Positions 1-7,511 of a DNA stretch of 10,365 bases are shown here, piece after piece (the first letter of the stretch is position 1; each line of letters begins with the position of its first letter). The stretch lies in contig NW_003112969.1 of the NCBI RefSeq assembly GCF_000003605.2, positions 30,085 to 40,449 on the forward strand, in the 5' to 3' direction. This DNA is from Saccoglossus kowalevskii. Taxonomy: Eukaryota > Hemichordata > Enteropneusta > Harrimaniidae. A program made the translations under genes and the position numbers. Below the pieces are notes generated by a model, which saw only the letters and a program-made list of their open reading frames with translations, had not been told where the DNA came from and searched no databases.

Positions 1-62
1 AATCAGATTGGCATGTACTATAATTTGTGATAGATGACATTTAATAATTAGTAGAAAATTTC

Positions 63-82
63 ACTAACTAACTAACTAACTA
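63..82 (+). repeat. ACTA tetranucleotide repeat, five units
   Basis: Five perfect ACTA units. This is an ordinary microsatellite with no sign of function. Confidence 0.9.
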
Positions 83-308
83 CCAACAGCAGTACCGGTA
101 ATGGACATGGTGAAAATGCCAATATGTAGCAAAACCATTTGCTACATTATTGACTTCAGTATCTGATAAAAGGAAGATTATACTTTGTGTGAACTACACA
201 ACATTGGTTCTACACAAAATATGATAGATTAAAAAAATGTATTGAGTATTAAACTTTCTCCTGATAAATCTGCCGGTTTTACGATTATCGCTTATTCACA
301 TTCGTAGG

Positions 309-329
309 CTTTTACCTTTTACCTTTTAC
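309..329 (+). repeat. CTTTTAC heptanucleotide repeat, three units
   Basis: Three perfect copies of CTTTTAC in a row. This is a short simple repeat with no visible role. Confidence 0.9.
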
Positions 330-989
330 TTGTTCCTATTGTCCAGGACAACAATGGTGATAGTCTAGTAACAATAGAAATACTGCTATATATAAACTTT
401 ATAAAATTATAAGGTATTGGATCATAGTGATTGATACTTACAGAAGAGTGATAATCAATAACAGTACAGCATTTACCTGTCTTTTTATGTTTGTTACATG
501 TATATGACTGAAAAGCTTTGGATCTTGTGAAGTGTGACAATTGAATTGCGCAAATTATTCAAGAGAGGTGTGCCAATAATCATAGTTAGGGTTGTTTTGT
601 AAGCGTCAGCAATTCAATTTGAGATGGGATTCCTTTCAGTTTGAAAGCTTTTGTCACCTTGTTTTTTTACAGTGTGTGTACGTATGACCTTTGTGGCGCC
701 TTCAACGTTGACGGAATTAGGTGTCATATGTCTGGGCGAATGTCAATTCAATGTAAAGCTGATGTCATTGTGTCCATCTCCAGGGTTGAACAGCCTGGTG
801 AAAACTTGTATATTTTCTAGTAATTATGACATTAATTTCAACTGTTAAAAAGTCAAATAAATAGGATTGGTATGTAAAAGATTGATATGTCAAACTGTTC
901 AATGAAAGTTACCCAGTAGACGGATCACTATGGAAACTTCAGTATCGTCAAATCAAATAATAAATATAGTGTTGTATAGAATAAACGAT

Positions 990-1139
990 ATTCCACGCCA
1001 AAGTAAATGTCCATTCATTCACATATTCTTCTCCTCTTTTAAACACTTGTAATTAAACATAGCAAAACTATTCAAACCTTGCCCGCAAGGGAATAGTTGA
1101 TACAAGAATTGGCTAAATTCTTGAAATAGTGAAATTTTA
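990..1139 (-). pseudogene. possible remnant of the Helitron Rep-domain start
   Basis: On the minus strand, from about 1138 downward, one frame reads FQEFSQFLYQLFPCGQG and runs on to an internal TGA, then reaches WRGISFILYN. The LFPCGQG part resembles the 'FP-x-LFP-x-G-x-G' block near the start of the Helitron-like N-terminal (Rep) domain. It also lies where that block would be expected, downstream of the better-preserved fragment at 1171-2280. The match is short and the frame is broken, so this is a weak call that depends mainly on position. Confidence 0.25.
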
Positions 1140-1732
1140 TAACATAATTTTCATTTCTTACTACCAAATATCACTCTAAGCTATACATTTGGGGGAGGGG
1201 TGTTGATTTTGTTGATGTTCTGCTTCTATCATTGTCGTTGTTTGATTCCACAGTATTCTCATTATTAGTGAAATCATTCACAAAACTCCCCCAAACACCA
1301 CTTTCATTAAGAGTGTTATGTAACCAGGTATCAGGGACAGTTATACCCTGTGATTTGAACAGTTCAGTCTTGCTCACTAAATAATGCAGAGCCTCTAACA
1401 TTTCATAAGGATGAAAATTTTCAAACTGAACATGACCGCTGTAAGATAGTTTCCTTTTCAATTTAATGGCTACTGTTTCTGATTCACTTAATTTTCATGG
1501 TAAATTCAAAATTGTGCTATTTACATTAGCAACTACATCAACAATATTACCATGGATACTTAATTGACCACTACCGTGGTAGCTCTCTTATTTGCATAAA
1601 TGGAATTCTTGGAGAAAGCAATTCTTCTTCAAGTGGGTATAAACTTAATTTAGGATTTTTGTCAGGAAATTTCATTTTATTAGCATATGAACATGATGGG
1701 ATAGCTCCGCTTTTCAGGGAATTAGAACAAGT

Positions 1733-1754
1733 ATTACATATCCATTACATATCC
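1733..1754. repeat. 11-bp tandem duplication that shifts the Helitron frame
   Basis: ATTACATATCC occurs twice with no spacer (1733-1743 and 1744-1754). On the minus strand the extra copy moves WICNTC out of frame. Ignoring one copy restores a continuous frame of more than 50 codons up to the LPR motif. Confidence 0.9.
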
Positions 1755-1924
1755 ATTGTTTAGCAAGTTCCTCATTATATTTATCATGATTACATTCAAT
1801 AACAGAATGTCTATACCATGTTTGATAACAGCAATTTACATACATATTCTGGTCCTTCAGATACATATCTCTGAAATTCATTAATGAGTTCACTAAATCG
1901 ATCGTTTCCAACTGCATTTTTACA

Positions 1925-2280
1925 TTTCAATCTCTTAGCATTGCACTTTTCCTCAAGTTGTTGTATATTTTTTCTTTTTAATCTCTTTGCATACTTCTCC
2001 TTCTCCAACTGTTCTATATTTTTTCTACTTGATCTCTGCATTTCTATCCTTTTCCAATTGTTCTACATTTTTTCTACTTAATCTCTTCGCATTACGCTCT
2101 TTCTCAAGTTGTATATTTTTCCTCTTTAATCTCATTGCATTCTTCTCCTTCTCTAATTGTTCTATATTTTTCCTCTTTAATCTCATTGCATTTTCTCCTT
2201 TTCCAATTGTTCTATATTTTCCCTACTTAATGTCCTTGAATATCTTCCTTCCTTCTCCAGTTGTGAGATGTTTTTTTTTT
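1925..2280 (-). repeat. 51-bp coding tandem repeat inside the Helitron fragment
   Basis: About seven consecutive units on the minus strand. Each encodes a version of RLKRKNIEQLEKEKNAM (17 residues). Unit lengths are 48-51 bp. One unit has lost a single base and another has lost a whole codon, so the frame switches within the array. The encoded chain is highly charged with heptad-like leucines, suggesting a helical or coiled-coil stretch. The complementary strand gives hydrophobic frames that are only shadows of this array. Confidence 0.85.
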
Positions 2281-2593
2281 CTTGACTCTGATTGACGATA
2301 ACATTGGTTTTTACGTTTCTATTTCATATATTGTTTTGTATACATGTATTCCCTCTTACGATCAATAACATCAGCTTTTACGTGCCTCTTGTTTATTTCA
2401 GCAAGCTCAATTTGCCTGTGTAATTCTTTACTTAACATATCATATTGAAGAGATGAACTAACATAATTATTGTACATGTACAGTAGCAACTTCACAAAAC
2501 TTATTGCACTTACCGGTAGTTCGTAACTCACTGAACAATGAGGACTAGTACTGAGTACAACTGCTTACAGTAGAATACTATCTTATATTAATT

Positions 2594-2786
2594 GCGTTCA
2601 TGCACAGCTCCTTAGCACGGGCTAAGAGGTCAAATTCCTTAGCCCGTGCTAAGAAAACGTGCGTGAACGCTTAGCACGGGCTAAGGAATGCTAAGTACGG
2701 GTTAAATCTGATCCGAATTTAAGATGCGGTCTAGACCCTTAGCACGGGCTAACGAAGTGTGCGCGAACGCTTAGCCCAGGGCTAAG
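2594..2786. repeat. cluster of palindromic CTTAGC/GCTAAG motifs with a foldback unit
   Basis: Six copies of a 16-17-bp near-palindrome. CTTAGCACGGGCTAAG occurs at 2611-2626 and 2670-2685, and in inverted form at 2638-2653. Variants lie at 2691-2706 (degenerate), 2738-2753 (last base changed) and 2770-2786 (CCAGG centre). The arms extend further: GCGTTCATGCAC at 2594-2605 is the inverse of GTGCGTGAACGC at 2660-2671 (one mismatch) and of GTGCGCGAACGC at 2759-2770. Thus 2594-2671 is one foldback unit with arms of about 33 bp. It could be a small foldback or MITE-type element, nested copies of one, or a protein-binding cluster. No target duplication could be fixed. Confidence 0.75.
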
Positions 2787-3004
2787 CGCCCTCTGCAGCG
2801 ACCTTTGGGTGTAGACAAAATAAATTTGGTTCGCTGTCTACGACATGCATTAATAAAACTCTGTATTCTGTTACGCCGTTGTATACTGTTTCTGTGCATC
2901 CAAATAAGTTGGGTCTGTCCTCTCTCGCGTTCCTGTGCACGTCGCTTCAAAATTAGAATGAAACATGTCAGCAGCAGAAATAGAACCTCGCACGTGTCGT
3001 CCAT
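2771..3004 (-). CDS. uncharacterised small ORF, possibly a transposase N-terminus
   Basis: A 77-codon minus-strand frame. The ATG chosen (3004) has A at -3 and G at +4, a good animal initiation context. The product has MDD at its start, a hydrophobic stretch of about 15 residues, a KRR-rich patch, then WMHRNSIQRR followed later by KFIL. The layout (acidic start, hydrophobic run, arginine patch, W-[VM]-H, then RR) loosely recalls the N-terminus of PIF/Harbinger transposases. Similarity is by pattern only, and the family's catalytic part is absent. The frame ends inside the palindrome cluster, so its last residues are probably not coding. It may be chance: an overlapping plus-strand frame is equally long. 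Confidence 0.2.
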   Translation of the reverse strand: MDDTCEVLFLLLTCFILILKRRAQERERGQTQLIWMHRNSIQRRNRIQSFINACRRQRTKFILSTPKGRCRGRLALG

Positions 3005-3099
3005 TTTTGGAATTGGCCTCCTTCCCTGGCAAAGGCTCGTTGCAGATATGGGCAAAGCATTGTCACGTGATCAGTACACAGCCGTTCACTATTTTTGAC

Positions 3100-4160
3100 A
3101 TCGTCAGTGCTATGTGTTTTTTTTACAACTTAGTTGTTTATTCCAGAATTCGAGCTTTTTCACATAATTTTTTAATTAGGATTTCTGTATAAGGTCATAT
3201 TTTAGCCGGCGAGTAGTTCTTTAATTTATCTATTTTACTGGCAGCGACTCATTTTCGCAACAAATTTTCATACCTTTACTCAGAAATTTGTCGTGTTTGA
3301 TTTTGGGGTGATTGAAATGAACTCTATTTTATTTACCCTACTTCTCGACGCAAAACCAATATTTGTCTTCGATTTTGACATTTTATGATCAAAAACATAT
3401 CATTAAAAATTGGTGGGCTGATTTGTTATTTGTCACACCGCATTTTATTAATGTTAAATTGGGCGATTTTTATCGATGCTCGTAAATGCAAATGGAGAGG
3501 TTTTGAAATGCACAATGTATGCTATTCAGTGCTAAAAAAAATCTTTTATATACAAAAATTGAAGCATTGTTTTATACTAGTGTATCGAATAAAGTCATTA
3601 GTTGTTGAATAGTTGACTTGAATTGTTATGAACCCCCCCCCCCCCCCCCAAGAATCAGAAATATCACAGGTTTTTCGATTGACCACGTTGACATGAATGA
3701 CGCCATTTTGACAAGGTTTGTTTAGCGATGTCAGCATGTTGTTACGCGCTGATTTTTCCCCTATTATAACTAGAAGATGAACACAATTCCTGATATTAAT
3801 CTTTACATGCAGGAACTGGATATCTATGAGTTGGTAGGCTGGTTTTGATAGGTATCAGGGTTCAAAAACCCCAAATTTCATAGCGCTAATTTTGTTTACA
3901 TGTTTTGTTTACGTTGTGGTTGCCCAAATTTGAAGTCAAAGTGAAGTCATACAATGAGGTATCGCTTTGAATGACGGTAAATTTGCCGATTTTAATGATT
4001 ATTCTGACGATATTGTAATCTGTCTGACTTCCCGACTCCCTCGGCCCGGGTGTGAACGGTTTGTTTACCCGCAACTCGGTTCGAGACAAAAGAACGCTAG
4101 TCATTTCCAGACCGGGGATAGAGGGACTGTGGCTCACAGTATAAACTGACAAATGTGTTT
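3100..4160. other. no gene recognised
   Basis: Mostly AT-rich DNA with a 17-base C tract at 3633-3649 and a slightly more GC-rich patch at about 4015-4110. Short frames are present on both strands, none with a recognisable domain. No element ends were identified before element A. Confidence 0.55.
3633..3649 (+). repeat. poly-C tract (17 C)
   Basis: An uninterrupted run of 17 cytosines. Such tracts are prone to length errors in sequencing, so the exact count is uncertain. Confidence 0.9.
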
Positions 4161-4340
4161 AAAAACAAGTCATTGAAAATGACACAGTCCCCGTTAAATT
4201 TTTGAAAGTTCTCTTTGTGCTCGTCATATTAAAGCGGAGGGGTTGTCCTTGAAACTTGAGTTCCAAGTGGCGTATACAACAGATTGTTTATTTACATCAA
4301 AACACGTGTTCCATGTAGTAGTAATATGGCCAAAAATAAA

Positions 4341-4790
4341 AACAGCCGTTATTCGGCCATCTTTGATCTGATTATGAAACACACTGATATGTATGATGTA
4401 TGTGCCAAATACGAATGAAAATGGTACATAAATTGTGGAAATATAGTAGTAAGGCTAAAAAGTCAGATGGCTGTCAATGGGCCATCCTTGACCAGATTTT
4501 GAAACAAATTGTCATGGACATGCATCCTAACATGTATGAAGTACATGTACAATGTATGTGCCAAATTTGAATGAAAACTGACAGAGCACGTCCAAGATAC
4601 CGCATAAACAAACAAAAACAAGATGCCTGCCAGTCGACCATCTTTGATCCAATTGCGAAATAAATCGTCATGGACATGTATCCTAACATGTATAATCTAT
4701 GTACCAAGTTGAATGAAAACTGACAAAGCATGTCCAAAATACAACATTTTCAAAAAACAAGATGGCTGCCAGTCGGCCATTTTGAATCGA
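4341..4790 (+). repeat. tandem core units of element A
   Basis: Four degenerate units, each marked by a segment like GATGGCTGCCAGTCGGCCAT (the last copy, 4761-4780, is exactly this). The earlier ones begin near 4343, 4466 and 4621. A second marker, GTCATGGACATG then ATCCTAACATGTA, recurs at 4511 and 4667, giving a 156-bp period. Unit length and arrangement fit the roughly 160-bp core repeats known in pearl elements. Confidence 0.8.
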
Positions 4791-4888
4791 ATCGCTAAAC
4801 CACAGCATGTGCATATGTCCCACATAAAGTACTAGGCACATGCAAAGAATGAACAGAATCGGTCCAAGGGATTCTGAGATATGACTCC

Positions 4889-4936
4889 GGACGGACGCAC
4901 AGACGCACGGACGGACGGACGGACGGACGGACGGAG
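4889..4936 (+). repeat. ACGG tetranucleotide microsatellite in element A
   Basis: A run of GGAC/ACGG units, interrupted near its left side by GCACAGACGCAC and uninterrupted from about 4909 to 4934. Element B has the same feature in shorter form at 7325-7350. Confidence 0.9.
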
Positions 4937-4947
4937 ACCGAATTATA

Positions 4948-4982
4948 AGTCCCCGTTTTCGGACTTCGTCCGAACGGGGACT
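4948..4982 (+). repeat. 35-bp terminal palindrome of element A
   Basis: AGTCCCCGTT and then TTCGGAC, a 3-base turn (TTC), then GTCCGAA and CGGGGACT. The arms pair along nearly their full length. The palindrome is followed at once by AA, so the element ends CTAA. The same palindrome, with TGC as the turn, is at 7363-7397 in element B. Confidence 0.9.
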
Positions 4983-4984
4983 AA

Positions 4985-5302
4985 TAAACTTTGAACAGAT
5001 CTAATTACCATACAGTGACTGCACACAAAGGTCAAATATTAACTAGAGTAAAAACAAAGGCATTTTTCTTTATATAATGAACATAAGATGGCACTGGTTC
5101 CAATAAGATGAAAATGTATACATAATCACACAACAATGGAAAATTCCAAAGGATTTCAAACCAACTATTACACCATGAATTTTCTTGTTAAATCCTGATA
5201 CACATTAGGAGGATTGAATTTCAAAACATTAAAATTACTTTTCTTTAACTAAAAAAAGCTTTCACAACAATTACATTTTAACTGAAAAAAAATTACTTCA
5301 TA
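4985..5302. other. no gene recognised
   Basis: AT-rich DNA between element A and the repeat that hosts element E1. I see no coding frame, element end or RNA gene. Confidence 0.6.
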
Positions 5303-5372
5303 TCTCATTATTATGCATGTAAAGTGCACCAATATTGAACTTGGTTATCCTTACACCTTTGTTTATAACATA
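5303..5372 (+). repeat. repeat R, copy 1, left part (target of E1)
   Basis: Matches 7871-7945 with scattered differences: both carry TCATT-ATTATGCA, then AATRT-TGAACTTGGT, then CCTTTGTTTATAACATA against CATGTTTGTTCATACCATA. The copy stops at the E1 terminus and resumes at 7794. R is a moderately repeated sequence, probably a unit of an older repeat array. Confidence 0.75.
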
Positions 5373-5398
5373 CCGTATTTATCCGGGTATAAGCCCAG
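5373..5398 (+). repeat. left terminal inverted repeat of E1
   Basis: About 26 bp matching the inverse of 7768-7793 with roughly three differences. The terminal CCGTA is shared with the outer end of E2 (inverse of 9208). Confidence 0.8.
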
Positions 5399-5827
5399 GG
5401 TCCTGAACATGGAAAATTGCCAAAAAATAGGGGTGGGCGTTTGCCAGGATATTCCCAGCAAAAAACAAAAATTCGCGAAAATTGACAACACGCAGATCGA
5501 ACTGCGACAGGGAATAGAACGGCAAATGAAAACATGCAACATAAATAAATGAACAATATGCAACATTAGAAGTAAAACAAAACTAATTTATTGCTTATAA
5601 TGTTACAAATAAACCAGAAATAATAAAAATCGACAGCGAGGAATCATTTGAATTAGGATTTTCCCGCCGACAAACATGCCCAATACGCGTGAACTCAAAA
5701 TTAATTAAAATGTCAGGGGTTAAACTGCGTAAAATGATTTCCGGTCTCGACAAATTACGAGTCAACTGCCATACAAGATCAATAATAATTTACAAATTTA
5801 CACAGTAAAAATTATAAAAATTCATAG

Positions 5828-6042
5828 CTATTTGAGAAAACTTCTCAGATCTTTATTTGTATGTTCATTGCCATCTTCGTCAAACTCAAAACCCTCAAAG
5901 TCAAAGTCGGCATCACTGTAGCCTTCGAACAAAATCCCTACAACTTCTTCCTGAAGTTCGTCGATATCGTCCCACACAATTTGGACTTAGCACTTTTAAT
6001 CCACGGATTTTGCAGTCTGTCAGCTTGGCACTTTTCATTCAT
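5828..6042 (-). pseudogene. small acidic protein of element E (E1 copy, frameshifted)
   Basis: The ATG at 6042 follows GATTAGAC and opens MNEKCQADRLQNPWIKSAKS before that frame hits a TAG at 5940. A second frame, one base away, takes over with WDDIDELQEEVVGILFEG, then SDADFDFEGFEFDEDGNE, and ends at a TAG (5830-5828). Joined, it would be about 70 residues: a basic N-terminal third and a strongly acidic C-terminal part. The E2 copy keeps the acidic core and lacks the N-terminal part. No domain is recognised. Acidic D-F-x-G-F stretches occur in N-terminal regions of some transposon proteins, but that is only a compositional likeness. It is transcribed away from the HIRAN gene, with about 200 bp between their starts. 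A chance ORF is unlikely because the amino-acid pattern survives in both copies. Confidence 0.5.
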
Positions 6043-6244
6043 GTCTAATCACAATAAAGAGACAAGAAAAATGGGGTCGCTCTGCTGCGATGGCACACAA
6101 TGCTTTTGTTTACAGTCTGGCAATCATCTTTGACCTTTATGCATCTGCTTTACTGATTGGCTAAGAATGACATCACTACTAGTATTTCATCATAAAGGTC
6201 AAATCGTGACATTGCTTTCTTATCAGACTCGACGCTCATCAATC
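6043..6244. promoter_or_regulatory. candidate bidirectional promoter between the two genes of E1
   Basis: The gap between the divergent starts has a perfect 13-bp inverted repeat, TTTGACCTTTATG (6129-6141) and CATAAAGGTCAAA (6191-6203). Between the arms lie an inverted CCAAT box, GATTGG (6155-6160), and TGACATCA, which resembles a cAMP-response element. The same order is seen in E2 (TTGACCTCTATG, CCAATC, AGAGGTCAA). AGGTCA is also the half-site of nuclear receptors. Promoter activity is inferred. Confidence 0.4.
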
Positions 6245-6628
6245 ACCGTGAAAGTTATCATTCAGCAAATTCCAGCGGTTGGAATGTCTCACTATATGGA
6301 TATCGTGGTGGGCTTTTTTTTTTAGTTTTTTTTTATCCAACGACAGAGGAATAGTTTTCATGACAGAAATGCAATAGCGGTGATGAAAGATGGTAAAAAA
6401 GTTTGCAGTCTTCGGCGTGACATTGCAAAATTGCTGGCCCCAGTTATGGATTCGCAAGCTGCTACCAAATATTTTATGAAGCCAAAATAACGTGATTTCA
6501 ACCACTCTCCCAGGTATGGGTTGCTACAATATTGCAACATTGGTTTCATAGTCGACGACGCTAAAGCTGAACGAGTGCGACACTTGCTTAGCGGCTCTTC
6601 TTATACGATTTGCTTGAATCGTTTCTAA
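6245..6628 (+). pseudogene. stand-alone HIRAN-like domain protein of element E (E1 copy)
   Basis: One frame runs from 6245 to TAA at 6626-6628, 128 codons including that stop, broken only by TAG at 6323 and TAA at 6488. The start codon is ACC here, but E2 has ATG with a strong context (A at -3, G at +4) at the same place. Residues run: VKVIIQQIPAVGMSHYMDIV (about 2-21); a T-rich degenerate stretch; NSFHDRNAIAVMKDGKKV and SLRRDIAKLLAPVMD (about 37-70); then RYGLLQYCNIGFIVDDAKAE. The pattern G-x-x-x-Y, D-x-N-A-I-x-V, G-x-x-V, L-x-x-x-[IL]-A, [IV]-M-D fits the HIRAN domain of HLTF/Rad5 proteins, which binds single-stranded 3' DNA ends, and of some short bacterial and phage proteins. One family glycine (VGS) is cysteine here. 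The stop at 6488 is CAA in E2. Role in the element is unknown; a link to handling DNA ends during transposition is speculation. Confidence 0.7.
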
Positions 6629-6809
6629 AAAAAGCACAAACCAAACGGCCGGTCCTTTTTAGGTCCACGACATATTTCAACAAGTCATTGTCAATGACAC
6701 GTCCCCGTTCCGTTCATATTTGAGTGACATATACATTCAAAGCAGATCATGACTGAAATGCACCTGCATATGTACAACACATTGTGCTAAATCTAAACAA
6801 AATCCATCC

Positions 6810-7205
6810 ATGCATGACTGAGATCCGGTTCTGGAATTGTGAAAATACGTGATTTTGATGCATTTTCGGCCTTAAAATGGCCATCATTCCGCTATTGTTA
6901 AGCAGATCATGAAACAAATGCACATATCTATTTGTGACATGATGTACCATGTGTGTGTGAAGTTTGAACTTGATCAATCCAGACATGTCTTGGATACGGA
7001 TCCAGAACTGAATTCTTTAACAAAATGGCCGCCAGTCGGCCATTTCGAACTTGATCCGAAAAAAAAAAAGACGTGCATCAAGGTCCTATTATGTTTAATG
7101 TATGTACCAAATTTGAACAAAATCCATCCATGCATAACTGAGATACGGGTCCGGAATGGTGAAAATGTGCGATTTCAATGCATTTTCGGCCTTAAAGCGG
7201 CCCCC
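6810..7205 (+). repeat. 320-bp-period internal duplication in element B
   Basis: The block around GCATTTTCGGCCTTAAA occurs at 6860-6876 and 7180-7196, exactly 320 bp apart. Similarity continues on both sides (TGCATGACTGAGAT against TGCATAACTGAGAT, then GTGAAAAT, then GGCC). Between them lies a GCCGCCAGTCGGCCAT segment that is also found in the core units of element A, so A and B share modules in different order. Confidence 0.75.
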
Positions 7206-7362
7206 ATTTGGCTATCGTTAATGAGATCATGAAAAAAATGCATGTGCATATGTCCCATATAATGTGTGATGTATGAGTGAAGTTTGAACTTAATCGGTCC
7301 ATGCATGTTCGAGATACAGGTGATCACGGACGGACGCACGGACGCACACAGGGCAAAACATA

Positions 7363-7397
7363 AGTCCCCGTTTTCGGACTGCGTCCGAACGGGGACT
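7363..7397 (+). repeat. 35-bp terminal palindrome of element B
   Basis: Identical to the palindrome ending element A except for the turn (TGC instead of TTC). It is followed by AA, giving a CTAA end. Confidence 0.9.
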
Positions 7398-7511
7398 AAA
7401 AAGAGAACTACTGTTTCTGCTTTAATATATATTTTTATAGACTTGCTGACTGTTATGATTCTGAAAAATAAATGTAAATCAGTGGTGAACGCGCTGCCCT
7501 GAAGGCAGAAA

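Larger units (their letters stand above)
1..1000. other. no gene recognised
   Basis: AT-rich sequence with only short reading frames on either strand. None has a recognisable domain, coding-like composition or convincing splice context. Two small tandem repeats are listed separately. I see no RNA gene or clear mobile-element end here. Confidence 0.6.
1171..2280 (-). pseudogene. Helitron-type protein, N-terminal region (decayed)
   Basis: Read on the minus strand, the fragment has in order: a basic coiled-coil-like array of about 17-residue units; a GPEYVC block followed by CCYQTWYRHSVIEC; WICNTC with further cysteines; LEEELLSPRIPFMQIRELPR; QLSIHGNIVDVVANVNS; and a basic block containing RKLSYSGHVQFE, then EALHYL. 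From family knowledge, this order matches the region before the Rep/helicase part of animal Helitron proteins (DUF6570-like). Autonomous Helitrons use Rep and helicase domains for rolling-circle transposition. Neither is clearly preserved here. The frame is broken by a one-base shift near 1836-1840, an 11-bp tandem duplication at 1733-1754, a lost base near 1575, and a TGA at 1497-1495 where the LPR motif calls for arginine. An acidic, serine-rich tail precedes the final stop at 1171. A further basic frame (2319-2531) may be an N-terminal extension, but I cannot support it. This is clearly not an active gene. Confidence 0.8.
4164..4984 (+). mobile_element. pearl/HINE-like non-autonomous element A
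   Basis: The left end shares AACAAGTCATTG, a short AATGACAC hairpin half and GTCCCCGTT with element B. It continues through degenerate tandem units of about 125-156 bp, an ACGG microsatellite, and a 35-bp palindrome that ends in CTAA followed by T. AGTCCCCGTT near the left end is the inverse of AACGGGGACT at the right. From family knowledge, a tandem core plus ACGG microsatellite plus palindromic 3' end is the layout of bivalve 'pearl' elements, and a 3' hairpin shortly before CTRR is a Helitron-type end. There is no coding capacity: long frames here arise from the repeats. The exact left boundary is inferred from the similarity to B. Confidence 0.75.
6679..7399 (+). mobile_element. pearl/HINE-like element B, nested in E1
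   Basis: Same terminal features as element A: AACAAGTCATTG with a small hairpin and GTCCCCGTT on the left; GGAC-type microsatellite, 35-bp palindrome and CTAA on the right. The inside differs from A, with two units 320 bp apart instead of four of about 150 bp. At this position E2 has an uninterrupted CATATTTCA-TACTTGCTGACTG, so B entered E1 after E1 and E2 diverged. The right junction is not clean: about 45 bp between CTAA (7399) and GACTTGCTGACTG have no counterpart in E2. Confidence 0.75.

Noticed and set aside
1884-2295. Plus-strand frames rich in F, L, I and S, which look like membrane proteins
   Set aside because: They are the complement of the charged 51-bp coding repeat of the Helitron fragment on the minus strand.
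2985-3072. Two CACGTG E-boxes as a promoter
   Set aside because: Both are present, but there is no supported gene start nearby, and two hexamers in a CpG-richer patch are weak evidence.
3832-3866. tRNA-like or SINE-head sequence (TGGTAGGCTGG, then GGTTCAAAAACCCC)
   Set aside because: The B-box-like part is off by one base, the stem and 7-base loop do not fit, and no acceptor or anticodon arm could be drawn.
4078-4090. GGTTCGAGACA as a pol III B box
   Set aside because: Only the GGTTCGA part matches and there is no A box at a suitable distance or terminator pattern.
4474-4737. An 87-codon minus-strand frame
   Set aside because: It lies wholly within the tandem core of element A and its internal repeats (MDML..., MLGYMSMTI) mirror the DNA units; no domain.
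4171-4984. Calling element A a classic Helitron starting at TC (4170-4171)
   Set aside because: A and B share sequence to the left of that TC (AACAAG), so the true start lies further out and the TC is not the end.
6239-6505. A minus-strand frame of 88 codons, and its counterpart on the plus strand at 8297-8545
   Set aside because: Both are antisense shadows of the HIRAN-like gene; the opposite frame carries the recognisable motifs.
6909-7232. A 107-codon plus-strand frame, the longest in the region
   Set aside because: It spans the internal units of element B and shows no domain; A-type and B-type cores are non-coding in known pearl-like elements.
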